Below, piece after piece: positions 1 to 12,800 of a DNA stretch of 64,000 nt; within the stretch, counting starts at the first letter, position 1; each line of letters begins with the position of its first letter. Below the pieces are notes generated by a model that saw nothing but the letters and a program-made list of their open reading frames with translations, ran no database searches and was not told the DNA's origin. This DNA comes from Miscanthus floridulus (lineage: Eukaryota; Streptophyta; Magnoliopsida; Poales; Poaceae). The stretch covers positions 109,322,158 through 109,386,157 of the forward strand of contig NC_089595.1 of the NCBI RefSeq assembly GCF_019320115.1, written 5' to 3'. The position numbers were made by a program, and so were the translations under genes.

Positions 1-3000
1 CGCGGCCACCTGCTGCTAGCGCTGCTCGTGCTCGCCGCGACGGCGGCGGCAGCCAGCGGCGGGCGGCACCAGGCGCGCGTGAGCAAGCCCGCGCGGCCGC
101 GGCTGGAGCTCGTCCCCGCGGCGCCGGACGCGTCCCTGGCCGACCGCGCGAGGGACGACGTGCACCGCCACGCGTACATCCGGTCGCAGCTGGCGTCCCG
201 CCGCGGGCGCCGCGCCGCCGAGGTGGGCGCGTCCGCGTTCGCCATGCCGCTCTCGTCGGGGGCCTACACCGGCACGGGCCAGTACTTCGTGCGCTTCCGC
301 GTGGGCACCCCCGCGCAGCCGTTCGTGCTGGTGGCGGACACCGGCAGCGACCTCACCTGGGTCAAGTGCCGCGGCGCCGGCGCCGCCGCCGGAACCGGCG
401 CTGGATCGCCGGCGCGCGTGTTCCGCACCTCCGCGTCCAAGTCGTGGGCGCCCATCGCGTGCTCCTCCGACACGTGCACCTCCTACGTGCCCTTCTCCCT
501 CGCCAACTGCTCGTCGCCGGCCAGCCCCTGCGCCTACGACTACCGGTCAGTACTCAGTACCTCCCCCGCCTCACTCCCGATGCCCTCCAGCCATTGCCCT
601 GCTTCGCACTCACGCCGATCGATCGCCTCGTGCCGCTCGACCCACTGGCACGCACGCGTGCTCCGCACTCCACCGGATCTCGCCCTCGTCACGCTACGGC
701 TTGCTTGGTGGCTGACTCCGGTTCCGGTGGCTTTGCCGCCCCAACTCCCCAAGCAGGCAGCGGCAGTAGTAAGTGTTGGTTGGTGGGCGGATGGGTCAGG
801 ATCTCGCGCGCGCCATTACTCGCGCAGCTTTTTTCACCGCGCTCCTGCTGCGGCCGGTCTCGCCGCGGCATGGCAGAGCGCGGCATTCAATTGCTTCGCT
901 CGGCAGGCTTGCTGGGGTTGCTAGTGTGGACACGAGTTCGTGCTTGGTTTCGCTGACTGGGATCCATCTCCATGCGCCTTGTGCTTTACTCTACTTGCAT
1001 TTCACTGCGTCTCCTGCAAATTTACCGCTGCTAGTAGGATAGTAACTTGTGAGCGTACGTGAGCCAGACATTCAGAAGAAACCCGGTTGCTACTGGCCTT
1101 GTTTAGATTGCAAATTTTTGCAATCTGGACACTGTAGCACGTTTCGTTTGTATTTGATAAACTTTGTCTGATCATGGATTAACTAGGTTTAAAAGATTCG
1201 TCTCGTGATTTACAACCAAATTATGTAATTAGTTATTTTTTTACCTACATTTAATGCTCCATGTATGCGTCCAAAAATTGATGTAATGGAAAGAGTGAAA
1301 AAACTTAGAATTTGGAGGTGATCTAAACCAGTCTTGCTAGAGTAGAGAACACGATTCACGGCGACATTAGAGTAAATTCTAGGGATTGACCAACCACAAG
1401 CAGCAGCAGCCAGCAGTACGTTGTACGAGTCGAGGTTGTCCAGGCTGCCAAATTGAGGTGGTCGTCTGGTTGCGGCCGGGACCGTAGAGCAAGAGGGGCG
1501 CGCACACATTTACCGGCCCCGGCCGCGTCCCCCTGTGTCGCGCGCGATCATTGGACGACGCGACGCGGAGGAGCTCGGCCCCGATCGTGGGTGGCGCGCA
1601 CGTTGCCGTGGTAGGGCGGCGTTGCGGCCGCCGATGCGCTGTCGCCTGCCTCGGGGCTCCCGGTCTGTTTAAAAAAATGGTGCAACTTGTTCGGCCGCCG
1701 CCTCGCGTCGCCGAACCGCCCGCGACATGTGCTTGCTCCTCAGGCTGGCTCGGCGGACGCCGCCCCCGTGACCCTGCTTGTGGCAGGTTGGAAACGTCGA
1801 GTGTTGAGATACACGGACGTCTTTGGTGCTGCTCCGATCCAAGCAACGTGGCATCGGTGCTTGTCCAGTCCGGCGGTCTCTGGAACTTACCGTGACTGGT
1901 ACTATGGGCTCCAGTACCGTACTGTTGCTGCAGTGTAGTATGGTCCGAGGTCGAGGACGTACAGCGAACGCGTTGGCTGATTCAGCGGCTCCGTCCGCGT
2001 GTCTTTAAATTCGGTTGGATCCGTTTTTTTTTATTTGGAATAATATTTTTCTCTTACAAATTTCTCCAGATTGCTCTAGATTTCTGCAGAATTTCTCCAA
2101 GCGAACGGGCCAGCGTCTCTCTAGATAGGCACTTTCTCTTACAAATTTCTCCAAATTGCTCTAGATTTCTGCAGAATTTCTCCAAGCGAACGGCCCAGCG
2201 TCTCTCTAGATAGGCACTGGCTACCTGCTCATAGACAGGCACCGTCTATCTTTGGACAATCTCCTTGTCCAGCTCGCCTTTTGACCGGTCGGGCTCCGGG
2301 CTCTACTGCACCGGTGGCATAGCGTGCTTTCCAGCTATCACTTTACAGTTAATTGGTCAACTGCACCGTACTCAGTAATATCCCAACTGAAAGATAGCTG
2401 AAATGGAAAAAAAAAAGTGCTAATCTTAGAGACTCGGAGGCTGTCCCGGACGTAACATGGTATGAGCTGGGATTACTCTTTTTCGGTCACTTTGCCGACT
2501 CATTGAGCTCAGCTTTACAGTTCATTACCAGACGTATCTTTCCATTTCCATTTCCCAAACGATTCCGATGCAGACCATATCGAAGACGAGTAGTGTAACT
2601 TACAAGCCGGTTCGTCGTGCCTCCTGTCGCCTCCCAAAAAAGCCAGGGTCCCCAATTCGAATCATGTTCACGTATACGAGTGTCGGCTTCACAGTTCCAG
2701 TTCAGCACTGTAGTTTAATTTTTTAAATCGGCAAATGCATTTTGATGAGGTAAATAAAAATGGTGTATACATTATTGTTTGCATACAGCACAGCGTGTTG
2801 CGGTCGAATCTTTGCATGTGGTGCCCGATCCTGTTGCTGACGTGGTGATGCGCGCGAACTAACGTTACCTGACCTAACCGTGGTGGCAATGGCTTGGCAG
2901 GTACAAGGACGGCTCGGCGGCGCGCGGCGTGGTGGGCACCGACTCGGCGACCATCGCGCTGTCCTCCGGCAGCGGCCGCGGCGGCGGGGACAGCAGCGGC

Positions 3001-3774
3001 AGGCGCGCGAAGCTGCAGGGCGTCGTGCTGGGCTGCACCGCCACGTACGACGGGCAGAGCTTCCAGTCCTCGGACGGCGTGCTGAGCCTTGGCTACAGCA
3101 ACATCTCCTTCGCGTCCCGCGCCGCCGCGCGCTTCGGTGGCCGCTTCTCCTACTGCCTCGTGGACCACCTGGCGCCGCGCAACGCCACCAGCTACCTCAC
3201 CTTCGGTCCCGGTCCCGAGGACCCCGCCGCCTCTTCCAGCTTCGCCCCGGCGCCCGCCGCGCAGACGCCGCTGCTGCTCGACCGCCGGATGAGCCCGTTC
3301 TACGCCGTGACGGTGGACGCCGTGTGCGTGGCCGGCGAGGCGCTCGACATCCCCGCGGACGTGTGGGACGTCGACCGGAACGGCGGCGCGATCCTCGACT
3401 CCGGGACCAGCCTCACCATCCTCGCCACCCCGGCGTACAGGGCCGTGGTCGCCGCGCTCAGCAAGCACCTCGCCGGGCTGCCCAGGGTCACCATGGACCC
3501 GTTCGAGTACTGCTACAACTGGACGACCGCCGATGACGCGAGCGCGCCGGAGATCCCCAAGCTGGAGGTGCGCTTCGCCGGGTCCGCGCGGCTGGAGCCG
3601 CCGGCCAAGAGCTACGTCATCGACGCGGCGCCCGGGGTGAAGTGCATCGGCGTGCAGGAGGGCTCGTGGCCCGGGGTGTCGGTCATCGGCAACATCCTGC
3701 AGCAGGAGCACCTCTGGGAGTTCGATCTCAGGGACCGGTGGCTCCGGTTCAAGCACACGCGCTGCGCCCTATGA
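1..3774 (+). CDS. Nepenthesin-type aspartic protease, copy 1 (5' end outside window; exons 1..545 and 2901..3774)
   Basis: Pepsin-like A1 endopeptidase of the plant nepenthesin-like group; it resembles proteins annotated as aspartic proteinase NANA-like, but the exact orthologue is inference. The reading frame is open from base 1, inside a hydrophobic Leu/Ala signal-peptide core, so the initiator lies upstream. Exon 1 ends CG|gtcagt and exon 2 begins after ggcag at 2901; joining them restores an Arg-Tyr-Lys run. That gives 472 visible residues. Catalytic motif 1 is DTGSDLTWVK (Asp at visible residue 113, bases 337-339). Motif 2 is ILDSGTSLT (Asp about residue 348, bases 3397-3399). Several Cys residues (CSSDTC, NCSS, YCLVDH, EYCYNW) fit the disulphide-rich nepenthesin insert. 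The C-terminus is VIGNILQQEHLWEFDL...CAL. A secreted or vacuolar role is likely. The intron is 2355 bp against 89 bp in the paralogue at 34038, because repeats have invaded it. GC is very high in both exons. Confidence 0.9.
1093..1333. mobile_element. MITE in intron of protease copy 1
   Basis: About 241 bp with imperfect terminal inverted repeats: GGCCTTGTTTAGAT on the left, and the right end reads as the complement of a similar string. TTGCTA flanks both sides (1087..1092 and 1334..1339) and may be the target duplication. Inside are the strings 'gattcgtctcgtgattt' and 'tcatggattaacta', which recur in a very common grass MITE family. It has no coding capacity. Superfamily is not certain from the sequence alone. 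Confidence 0.6.
2051..2218. repeat. 85-bp tandem duplication in intron of protease copy 1
   Basis: Two near-identical units (2051..2135 and 2136..2218) each begin ctcttacaaatttctcca and end ctctctagataggcact. The few differences suggest a fairly recent local duplication. It lies in the large intron. I see no gene in the remaining intron sequence (546..2900); it is AT-richer than the exons. Confidence 0.85.
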
Positions 3775-4253
3775 TGATTGATGACGGACGCCGCGCGGCA
3801 TGATTTGTCTATCGTCTTGATAAAATTGTAACGACAATGGAGGGAGTGTTTTTTCTGAATGAAAAGATCATTTTTAGCGCAATGGCAAATCGTTCACCTG
3901 AAATTAAACGCGTTTCTGCTCGTGGTCACTGCAGAGATGAATCTTCGTTGAGACTTTCAGCCAACACGCATCTGTTCGGTTTTTTTTTTATTTTGGGCAA
4001 AGGCGATCACATGAACACAAGTTACGCAACGCACACAGATTCTGAAACAAGAAAGCACAGATCCTGAAACAAGAAAGAAGAAAACATGAACCATGTGAAT
4101 GAACTCAACTATGCAAACCCTGCTCACACAACATGATACAGATACAGTGTGTATGTGTGTGTATGTGCACTCAAGAAAATTATAACATGTCAACGGGACG
4201 GTGCTCCACGACGCATATTTTCTGGAGTGCACATACACGCACATTATAGCCAC

Positions 4254-4418
4254 CTTTGGTACGGCTCATCCAAAACGGCTTCACCGGTGAAGCCAAAGCC
4301 GGTAAAGCCAGAAAAACTGTCTTTTTTCGGTTTCTAATTCATTTTAACCTCGGCTTATAAAACGGCCTCAATTTACGCAAAATAGATGAAGCCGAAGCCG
4401 GCATAAGCCGTGCCAAAG
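4254..4418. mobile_element. MITE with CTTTGGTACGGCT ends
   Basis: A 165-bp element starts CTTTGGTACGGCT and ends AGCCGTGCCAAAG, inverted repeats that match at 12 of 13 positions. The interior repeats the words 'gaagcc' and 'gccgg'. It has no ORF of its own. A target duplication is not clear, so the superfamily is left open. Confidence 0.55.
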
Positions 4419-4730
4419 AGACCCTATATTTGTGTTGTGTTGTACTGTTGCGGCTGCTGCTTAATCCTTTAGAGTTGTCAAACCATTGTACTGCCGGTTT
4501 GAATTCCTTATTCTTTTAAGATAAATCGGCAGCTCTCCTGCACGCTTTTGTTTCCAAAAAAAAAAAAGTGGAAGGCAACGTTGGTTTCAAGTTACATGCT
4601 ACAAGGATTTTCAATGATCAGGCAAACAATAGGTTCGTGTGATGTACCGGGGCCTATTTAGCCTATCCAAACAGGTAGGAGCTAATAAAGAGCCTATCCG
4701 CGCATTAGTACATATACAAAAGGGTGCTAA

Positions 4731-5175
4731 GAGCATCTCGAGAAGTTTAGTACATTTTACTTACTAATAGATCTATACTAAGTTAACAAAAGAAATAACA
4801 ACCTTAATTTTATTCTTGTCTAAAAGCATGCTAGAATAGTTTACTAAACGATTTTATATTGGAAACCTCAAACTATTTCTCACAAACAAATATTTTTTAA
4901 TAGTTCTTTCTCTTATCGATTTCACATATGCAACCCTTTATTTTCTTAATTCACTCATGCTTTCAATTTACCCTGATCTCCCAACAAAAACGTCAGACGT
5001 GGAGTGGATACAAAGTTACTCTCGACTACAGAAACTTACGAGTTGAAGAGGATTTTTTATATTTTTTTATCTTTAAAGAGCTCTTTTTACCAAATTGTTG
5101 GCATATATTTTTTTTTTCCTTTTATGCTAAAAAATAAAAATAGAAAGTTGATTTACAAAACTCCTAAAGATGCTC
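4731..5175. mobile_element. Mutator-like MITE with GAGCATCT ends
   Basis: Inverted ends of about 21 bp: GAGCATCTCGAGAAGTTTAG on the left pairs with the complement of caaaactcctaaagatgctc on the right, about 17 of 21 matching. The interior is AT-rich and non-coding. Such GAGCATCT termini are typical of plant Mutator-derived MITEs. I could not find a clean 9-bp target duplication. Confidence 0.55.
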
Positions 5176-5262
5176 TAATTCGGGCTAATTTTATCTAGCC
5201 ATTAATTAGCCAATTTAAAGATGCACCTAGTATGTCCTATGTTGAAATTCTAATAAGCTTTA

Positions 5263-6766
5263 TGTCGGGTTCATAAACCCGGGGTCCCCAATGGACCCAC
5301 TTTCTTGCAAAAACTCGACCCAGACGACATAGCGACAACGCTCGCCTCCCAGGCCGGCCCAGATACATAATGACAGGCCAGGACAATGATCCGGTCCCCG
5401 ACAGGAAGGCCTGTCCAAAATGGGACTACATAAAGATGGCAACGGACACAGAATGCCCGCATGCCCGCGGGCATGGAACCCGATGGACAAGGATACGGGC
5501 ACCACTTCTTGCCCACGGGCACGGGCGCGGGCACCATCCTGAACCCAGAGGATAGTTCTTCGCGGGCAAAGAAATTTGCTATCCTCGCCCGCTTATCCGC
5601 CAGACCCGCTCCACAGGTCTGACATGTGGGACCTACAAGCAAATATATGTATATATACACGATTTGTTGTGAATATGTATCTTCGTATCTCTTGTAATGC
5701 ACTATAATTTATATATATGCTCAACCTGGCGGGCACACGGGCATGCCCGCGGGCATTTCATGCCCGCGGATAGAGGGCGCGGGCGTGGTTTGTTGCTCGT
5801 GGCGGGTCGCGGGCGTGGGCGCGGGCGAGAGATTTAGCTGGCGGGCACGGGCGTAAGAAGGTAGTATTCGTGGGCACCATGCCCATTGCCATCTTTAGGA
5901 CTATAGTCTGACTCCGAGCTCATTTTTTGACCGGGGATACGCCGGATCTCTGCTCGAGGTTCTTCCCCGACCGACACGGTCGGGGCCGACTGGGAACGAC
6001 CGACTGGGGACGTTCGTTTGGTGTCACCCACGGATCAGGCGAAGTAGATAAGGTAAGACACTTAAGTCAACCGCAATACCGAGGATCGTACTCTGCCATG
6101 CCCTGCGCACCTGCAGGACGGTGCCACCAGGCCATGCCAGACGGCCACTATGCAACCTTCCAGACGTGCCAGAGCACAAACAATATTGTAGGCGCCGACA
6201 TTTGCCATACCAGGCGAACACGGTAGAGCCTGCCACATACGTCTGGACATATATAGTATTATGGGCACCGACGACCGTCTCGTACCCGACAGCATGGGCA
6301 ACAAGACTAGGTAGCACACGTATCTATTCTCTCTTTCTCTGACTTATAAAGGCCATCCCCTTCAACTATAAAAGGGGATGCGCTCTCTCCTCTTTGGGGG
6401 ACGTTCTTTCTGGCTCTAGAGAACCTAAGCATTCGAACAGCTCAACGGTTCTATAACCCAACAGCTACACAGAGCATACACTCCAACACTTAGCGCACGT
6501 TAGAGCACCCGTCACTCTGGCCGCTTCGATTCAGAGTCTGACCAGGCCTTTAACACCCCCTCTTCTCACTCCTAATCGTTTGTAACCCCACAACAAACTT
6601 TGAGCATCTAGGCTCAGGAATAAAGTCACCAACTGACTAAAACTGGACGTAGGGCACGTTGCCCGAACCAGTATAAATCCTATGTCATTAAGTGCTAGGC
6701 CACATCCGATCACAACGCACGACAAAACTATAAATATTTACTTGTTGGTCACTTTTCGCACCGACA
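5263..6766 (+). repeat. 5' LTR of element B
   Basis: TG...CA bounded; the body matches 32690..33690 once the 467-bp insertion at 5431..5897 and its 8-bp duplication are removed (about 1029 against 1001 bp). A TATA-like TATAAAAG at 6367..6374 is the likely promoter of element transcription. Just past the end, gTTGGCACCGTTTGTGAGG is a candidate primer-binding site; the tRNA was not identified. Confidence 0.9.
5431..5897. mobile_element. Non-autonomous hAT-like element inside the 5' LTR of element B
   Basis: 467 bp, starting TAAAGATGGCAA and ending TTGCCATCTTTA, an exact 12-bp inverted repeat. An 8-bp target duplication flanks it, ggactaca (5423..5430) and ggactata (5898..5905), with one mismatch. 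Eight-bp duplications are the rule for hAT transposons. The interior is full of gcccgcgggca-type words on both strands. It has no transposase. It is absent from the 3' LTR of B, so it arrived after B inserted. Confidence 0.85.
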
Positions 6767-7048
6767 GTTGGCACCGTTTGTGAGGAGGACGCCATGTGTT
6801 CACGCTTTTGGTCATCGGATGACCCACCTTTTCACCATCTTTGTCATGGCGGGCTCGAGCGATATGATTCGCTTCGGCTCGCTGGAGTTTTCTGCGCTCC
6901 CACCTGTTGGGATGTGGGTTCCTCCCGTCTTCCAGCCACTTTAGACTTTCCTCTTTGGGAGTCTGGACTATGTCATCGACCGGCTCGACGCACTGCGCCT
7001 CCTCAAGGAGGCACTCGTCTCAGTGTCCACTAGAGGAGGAGCGCTCTC

Positions 7049-7450
7049 TGTCGGTGCGGGACCCATGGGATACCCCACAAGGAAGGGAGAAGATCTAGTC
7101 TAACTAGGATTCTTCCCATGTATTCTTAGTAGTAGTATTATTCTGTAATCCTACTAGGAACACTTATTGTAAACTGACTAGGATTCTGACCTCCTGACTA
7201 TATAAAGGAGGGCAGGGTTCCTAGAGATGAGAGGAAGAGAACAATTGTATGACATGACACTTTACAATCAATCCAATGCAAAGGCTAACGTCAACTGGAC
7301 GTAGGGCTATTACTCGATCAAAGATCGAGGGTCTGAACCAGGATAAATCGACTGTCTCTTGCATTTACCGTCGAGTTCTGCATACGCTGAAGCCCGAACA
7401 TACTACCCTAGGTACCCCCATGGTAGGCTATCGGTGGTCAAACATCGACA
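7049..7450 (+). repeat. 5' LTR of element A
   Basis: 402 bp. A TATA box TATATAAA lies at 7199..7206. By eye about 28 positions differ from the 3' LTR, nearly all transitions, so roughly 7% divergence. The following bases gcTGGCGCGCCAGGTAGAGG (7451..7470) are the candidate primer-binding site. Confidence 0.92.
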
Positions 7451-7499
7451 GCTGGCGCGCCAGGTAGAGGCTTTCGGTGACTTTGCATCTGAGAGCTCG

Positions 7500-9839
7500 A
7501 TGGACCTCGACAACATGATCTTCTCGACAGGATCAACCTTCATCTTTGGTTCATGGATCTGCAAGGCAGATGACGATGGCAAGCTCCAAAGCCGTCTCCT
7601 TGAAGATTCAGATCACCATAAAGACTTTTTTATTTTGGTGACTACGACGGATCAACTTGCTGGAAGATTCACGTAGCTCGTGATGTCCGATCCAACTCAG
7701 ATTTCATGGCTTCACGCATCTGATTTAAACTCAGGCTTCGCTTCTGAGACGAAGTCTTATTCGAGTTCTTTCGGAAAACCGAGTTCTTTTTCAACAAGGC
7801 TCCGAAGCACGACATCAACCTATCAAGAATACAACTCGGAGTACACTCAGAGTACTTTAAAGAAGATGGGTCCTTTTCCGCTTGGTCTCGGCAACATGGC
7901 AACATCTTTTCGGGCATAGCTTGAAAGATCTCTTAATCCAGTGCTTGGAATACCACTAATAGGAGCTCAGAAAGGTCTCGTACTAACCGTAACATTTCAA
8001 GACTGCATCATCCACTGACTAGGTTCTGTTCCTGAGGATAGCAGTACCCGGCTAGTTGACACAACAACGACAACAACTCTACCCTACCAAGAAGGAGACT
8101 CGATCTACGACCTTGAAGCCTCTACTGAAGTTATCAACAACTCTGACAGTACAGAAACCAATGCCGATGACAGAACAACTCACGCATGAGAAGTATTTAT
8201 GATTCATCATCCTCGATCACCATTGGTCCCCCTAGAAGCGCTCAATGTCAGGTCTTCAGATCAATCCGAATCCAACATATCACCATTTACCCAGGGGCAT
8301 GATGGTGAGACCAAGAGTTAGAGGCAGGCCAGAGAGAGAAAGAACAAATTGAAACAAGGACGTCAACGCCGTGCTAAGCAGCGCAAGGAAGCTTGGATCA
8401 AATATGAGTCAAACCTAGCCGAGTACAATAGGAGAAAATCAGAGCAAGAGGTCAAAGAAGGACGAGCAGCGAATACACTCTACGATAAGATCCGAGAAGC
8501 ACTAGAAGAACTCAGGGCGACTTCACATCCCAATAAAAAACAAGAACAACTCCGAGACTTCCTCCGATCAACAGTCCTAAGGACACACGATGAAAGGGCC
8601 CGCTCAAGACTACCTCATAGATCAACATCTCATGAGCAGGAAGATCATAATCAAAGGAAGTCTGCTTTCGAGAGACTTGGACCAAGTGGAAGTCACAACA
8701 GAGAAAGTAGAAGAAATCATAGTCAAAACGACCGAGTCGAACAACCAAGAAAGGCCAGAAGCAAAGCATCTACTCGGACAGCTACGCAAAACTACTCTCA
8801 CCAAGACAACAGTTGGCAAGAAGGAGGCGCTAAATTAGAATACACAGAAGCCAGAACACATGATAGATTCTCCTATTTTGCAAACAGACTTGCTTCAATA
8901 CGACTGCCTCACAAGTTCAAGCCGTCCAACCACTCTAAGTATGATGGCAAGACCGAACCAAGGCAGTGGCTCAGGATTTACTCGCAATCGATTGAATTGG
9001 CCGAAGGAGATGACGACATCAAAACCTTGTTCTTTCCCATGGCCCTAGAAACCATGTCCCTTCAATGGTTTGACAAATTGAATCTAGGATCAATCAGAAA
9101 TTGGGAGGACTTGCAAAGAGCTTTCTATGAAAATTTCACGGGTATCATTACACACCTAATCACCCACGTAGAGTTAAAAGGACTCAAGTAGAAAGGAGGT
9201 GAAAGTCTCAGAAATTACTATCGACGATTTGGCGAACTACGAGCTCAAGTACATGACATCACACAACAAGAAGTGATCGAAGCTTTCTCTCACAGAATCA
9301 TGGCTAGGTGGCAATTTCAAGACTTCTGCAAAGAAAACCCAAGAAACAATGAAGAATTCAGATGAACAGTGGAAAAGATGATTACCATAGAGGAAAAGAC
9401 ACGAGAAAGATTCCTGGATAGAAACAACCGAGACAACCCAGACAAGCAAAATCATCAAAACAACAGACATCAGGAAAGAAAACATGGACCAGACAACACT
9501 GTAGCAGTGACTGACAAATCAAGGAAGTTTTCCAAGCCCAAAAGGTATGACGACATTGAAAACATGCATTGCATCTTGCACCCCAAAGGAAATCACACCA
9601 TCGGAGATTGCTACACCTTCAAAGATCGATACACAAGAAAAGATAGTAAGGAGAATACCAAAGAAGGCAATCAGAAAAAAGAAGAAGACAACCACAAAGA
9701 CAAGGGATTCCAAAAATCTAGGGGGACAGTAGCAGTAATCTTTGATGGGGTTCCAGATTCCAGAAGCAAACATCAAGAAAAGCTAGCGTTACAAACCATC
9801 ATGGCAGCAGAACCGGCTACACCAAGATATCTCAATTAG
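7500..9839 (+). pseudogene. Element A gag (in one frame, with seven premature stops)
   Basis: One frame runs from ATG 7500 to the TAG at 9837 without a frameshift, but contains in-frame stops at 7674 (TAG), 7917 (TAG), about 8016 (TGA), about 8187 (TGA), about 8319 (TAG), 9189 (TAG) and 9363 (TGA). The capsid-like core is near 8880-9190 (FKPSNHSKYDGKTEPRQWL, then LQWFDKL, then YENF). The nucleocapsid-like motif near 9565 is C-x2-H...GNH...C. The region 8349-8830 is rich in Arg, Lys, Glu and Gln. The frame continues into pol: the TAG at 9837 replaces an expected Trp. Translation of a gag-pol polyprotein was therefore the ancestral state. Confidence 0.85.
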
Positions 9840-12800
9840 TCACAGTATCCAATCCAATTTTCAAGAGAAGACCAATGGACTAGCATGGGAAACACAGGCC
9901 ATTACCCACTGGTTCTAGATCCAACTATTGCCGGTATGACTGTCACAAAAGTACTAATTGACGGGGGAGCTAGACTCAACATCATTTTTTTAGAAACTCT
10001 AAGGAAGATGGGACTACAACTCGCCGGGATGATTACACCAATGAGCACGCCCTTTTATGGCATAGTACCCGGCAAGGCGGCAATGCCACTTGGACAAATC
10101 ACTCTATCGGTTACTTTTGGGACTCCCTTGAACTACCGTATAGAGTTCATCAAGTTTGAAGTTGTGGATTTTGATTCATCATATCACACAATCCTTGGGC
10201 GCCCAGCACTAGCAAAATTCATAGCAATACCGCATTATCCATACCTGTTGCTTAAGATGCCAGGGCCTAACAGTGTCCTTTCTCTTTGGAGTGATTTGAA
10301 GCGTGCTTTTGACTGCGATGTTCAGGCAATCTAAATTGTAGCAAAAGCATAGGCCGCCGTTGGAAGAAAAGAAATAGCCACTGTCGCAGCAGAAATAAGC
10401 CCAGAAGAGTTAGTAATACCGGCTAAAAAACCTAGCATCCTAGCACCACCAAAAGAAGCCAACGTCAAGCAAATCGACCTGGGCACCGGTGATCCCTCCA
10501 AAACGGTAACCATCAGCGCCCACCTCTCGGCAAAATAGGAACTCACGCTCACCAACTTTCTTCGGGACAACAAAGATATCTTCGCTTGGAAGCCGGCCGA
10601 CATGCCAGGGGTCCCAAGAGAGTTGGCTGAGCACAGAATTGATATCAATGAAGGCTCTAAGCCTGTGAAGCAACGACTACGACGATTCTCACCCGACAAG
10701 AAGGCAACAATTAAAAAAGAAATCACAAAACTAATGGCAGCCGGATTCATCAGAGAAATCCTCCATCCAGATTGGCTAGCAAACCCAGTTCTAGCACAGA
10801 AAAAGAATACGGACGAGTGGCATATGTGTATCAACTACATAGATCTCAACAAACACTGCCCAAAAGATCCATTTGGGCTACCACACATTGATCAGATAGT
10901 TGATTCAACAGCAGGATCTGCCCTATTATCCTTCCTTGATTGCTATTCAAGATATCACTAGATCGCATTAAAGGAACAAGACCAGAGCAAGACATCTTTC
11001 ATCACTCCATTCGGTGCCTACTGCTACAAAACTATGTCATTTAGACTCAAGAATGCTTGGGCCACTTACCAAATAGCTATCCAAATGTGCCTTGGTGATC
11101 AGATCGACAAAAACGTAGAGGCATACGTGGATGACGTAGTAGTAAAGACAAAGAACCCGGATACACTAATTGAAGACTTAAAGCAAACCTTCGAAAACCT
11201 AAAAAGATGGAGATGAAAATTGAACCCAAACAAGTGTGTATTTGAAGTTCCTTCAGGACAACTACTTGGATTCTTGGTCAGTCATCGCAGAATCGAAGCA
11301 AGCGCCAAACAAATTCGAGCCATAATAGAGATGGGCCCTCCTTGAAGTGTTAAAGATATGCAGAAACTAACAGGCTGCATGGTGGCCCTCAATTGTTTCA
11401 TGTCAAGACTGGGCAAAAAAGGGTTACCTTTCTTTAAATTGCTAAAGAAGACAGACAAGTTTGAGTGGACAGAAGAAGCCAACAAAGCTTTCAAGAAGCT
11501 CAAGGCATACCTCACCTCCTCACCCATTCTCACACCTCCAAAGAAACATGAAGACATGATGCTGTACATTGCGGCAACTTCTACTGTGATCAGCATAGCG
11601 ATTGTCATAGAAAGAGAAGAAGGGCATGTATATAAAGTACAACGCCCCATATACTACATCAGCGAAGTACTGTTAGAATAAAAAATCTGGTACCCACATG
11701 TGCAAAAATTACTCTACGCCCTCCTAATCACTTCACGCAAGCTTCACCACTATTTTGAAAGCCACAAGATTACCGTGGTGACAGATTTCCCACTCGGAGA
11801 CATCCTGCACAACAGAGATGCAACAGGGCGTATATCTAAGTGGGCAATTGAACTTGGTGCTCTCAATATCAATTTCACCCCATGGAAGACAATTAAATCT
11901 CAAGCCCTGGCCGATTTTGTTGCCGAGTGGACAGAAATTCAACAACCTATGTCAAATACCATCCTTGATCATTGGAAGATGTACTTTGATGGATCACTCA
12001 AGCTAGGCGAAGCCAGTGCAGGCGTTCTCCTCATTTCTCCAGATGGAAAACAACTCAAGTATGTCCTTCAGATACTATGGCAAGCTACAAACAATGAAGC
12101 ATAATACGAAGCCCTCATCCACGGGCTACGAATGGCAATTACCCTCGGAATCAAGCGTTTACTCGTATATGACGATTCAGCAGTAGTCATCAATCAAGTC
12201 AATAAAGATTGGGATTGCACCAAAGAAAACATGGGCGCCTACTGTGCTGAAATATGAAAGCTCGAAAAACATTTTCAAGGATTAGAAATTCTACACATCC
12301 TGCGTGATTCTAATATTGCGGCAGACGTCCTCGCCAAGCTTGGATTAGACAGGGTGAAGGTCCTACCTGGTGTTTTCAAGAGGAGTTATCAGCTCCCTCT
12401 ATCAAACAACCCGGTGAGATAACCCCTGAAATCTTAGCTAAAGGCACCCAGATTTTAGTAATCACCACTTCATGGACTCAGGTTTTTATTGATTACATCA
12501 AAGAGAATAAGTTGCAGCGGAAAAAGAGGAAGCTACCCGAGTTGTTCGCAGAAGCAAGAACTATGTCCTAGTGGGAGACAAACTCTACAGAAGAGCCGCA
12601 TCATCAGGAGTACTCCTAAAATATGTCTCATTTGAAGAGGGCAAAGAGATCCTAGACGAAATACACTCAGGTTGCTATGAAAATCATGCCGCTTCAAGAA
12701 CACTAGTCGACAAAGCATTCCGCACCAGATTCTACTGGCCAACCGCTTTGAAAGACGTAGAAGAACTTGTTAGAAGATGCAAAGGCTATCAAATGTTTGC

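Larger units (their letters stand above)
3775..5262. other. Intergenic, 3' flank of protease copy 1
   Basis: No gene is seen. The stretch holds the 3' UTR of the protease, a short GT-rich run near 4150, and two probable MITEs listed separately (4254..4418 and 4731..5175). The flanks of the second (about 4650..4730 and 5176..5235) contain 'cctatccaaacagg' and 'agccattaattagcc'. They may be halves of an older MITE it landed in; this is weak. Confidence 0.5.

Noticed and set aside
366..956. Plus-strand ORF overlapping exon 1 of protease copy 1
   Set aside because: Shifted frame of the protease running into the intron; Arg-rich nonsense translation.
1379..1938. ORFs on both strands in the protease intron
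   Set aside because: No motif, overlapping on both strands in a GC-rich patch; the exon borders on either side are clear.
2689..3756. Long minus-strand ORF opposite exon 2 of protease copy 1
   Set aside because: A GC-rich shadow of the real exon, with a low-complexity Arg/Gly/Val translation and no start context.
4731..5175. 9-bp target duplication for the Mutator-like MITE
   Set aside because: The flanks gggtgctaa and taattcggg do not match, so only the inverted ends are used.
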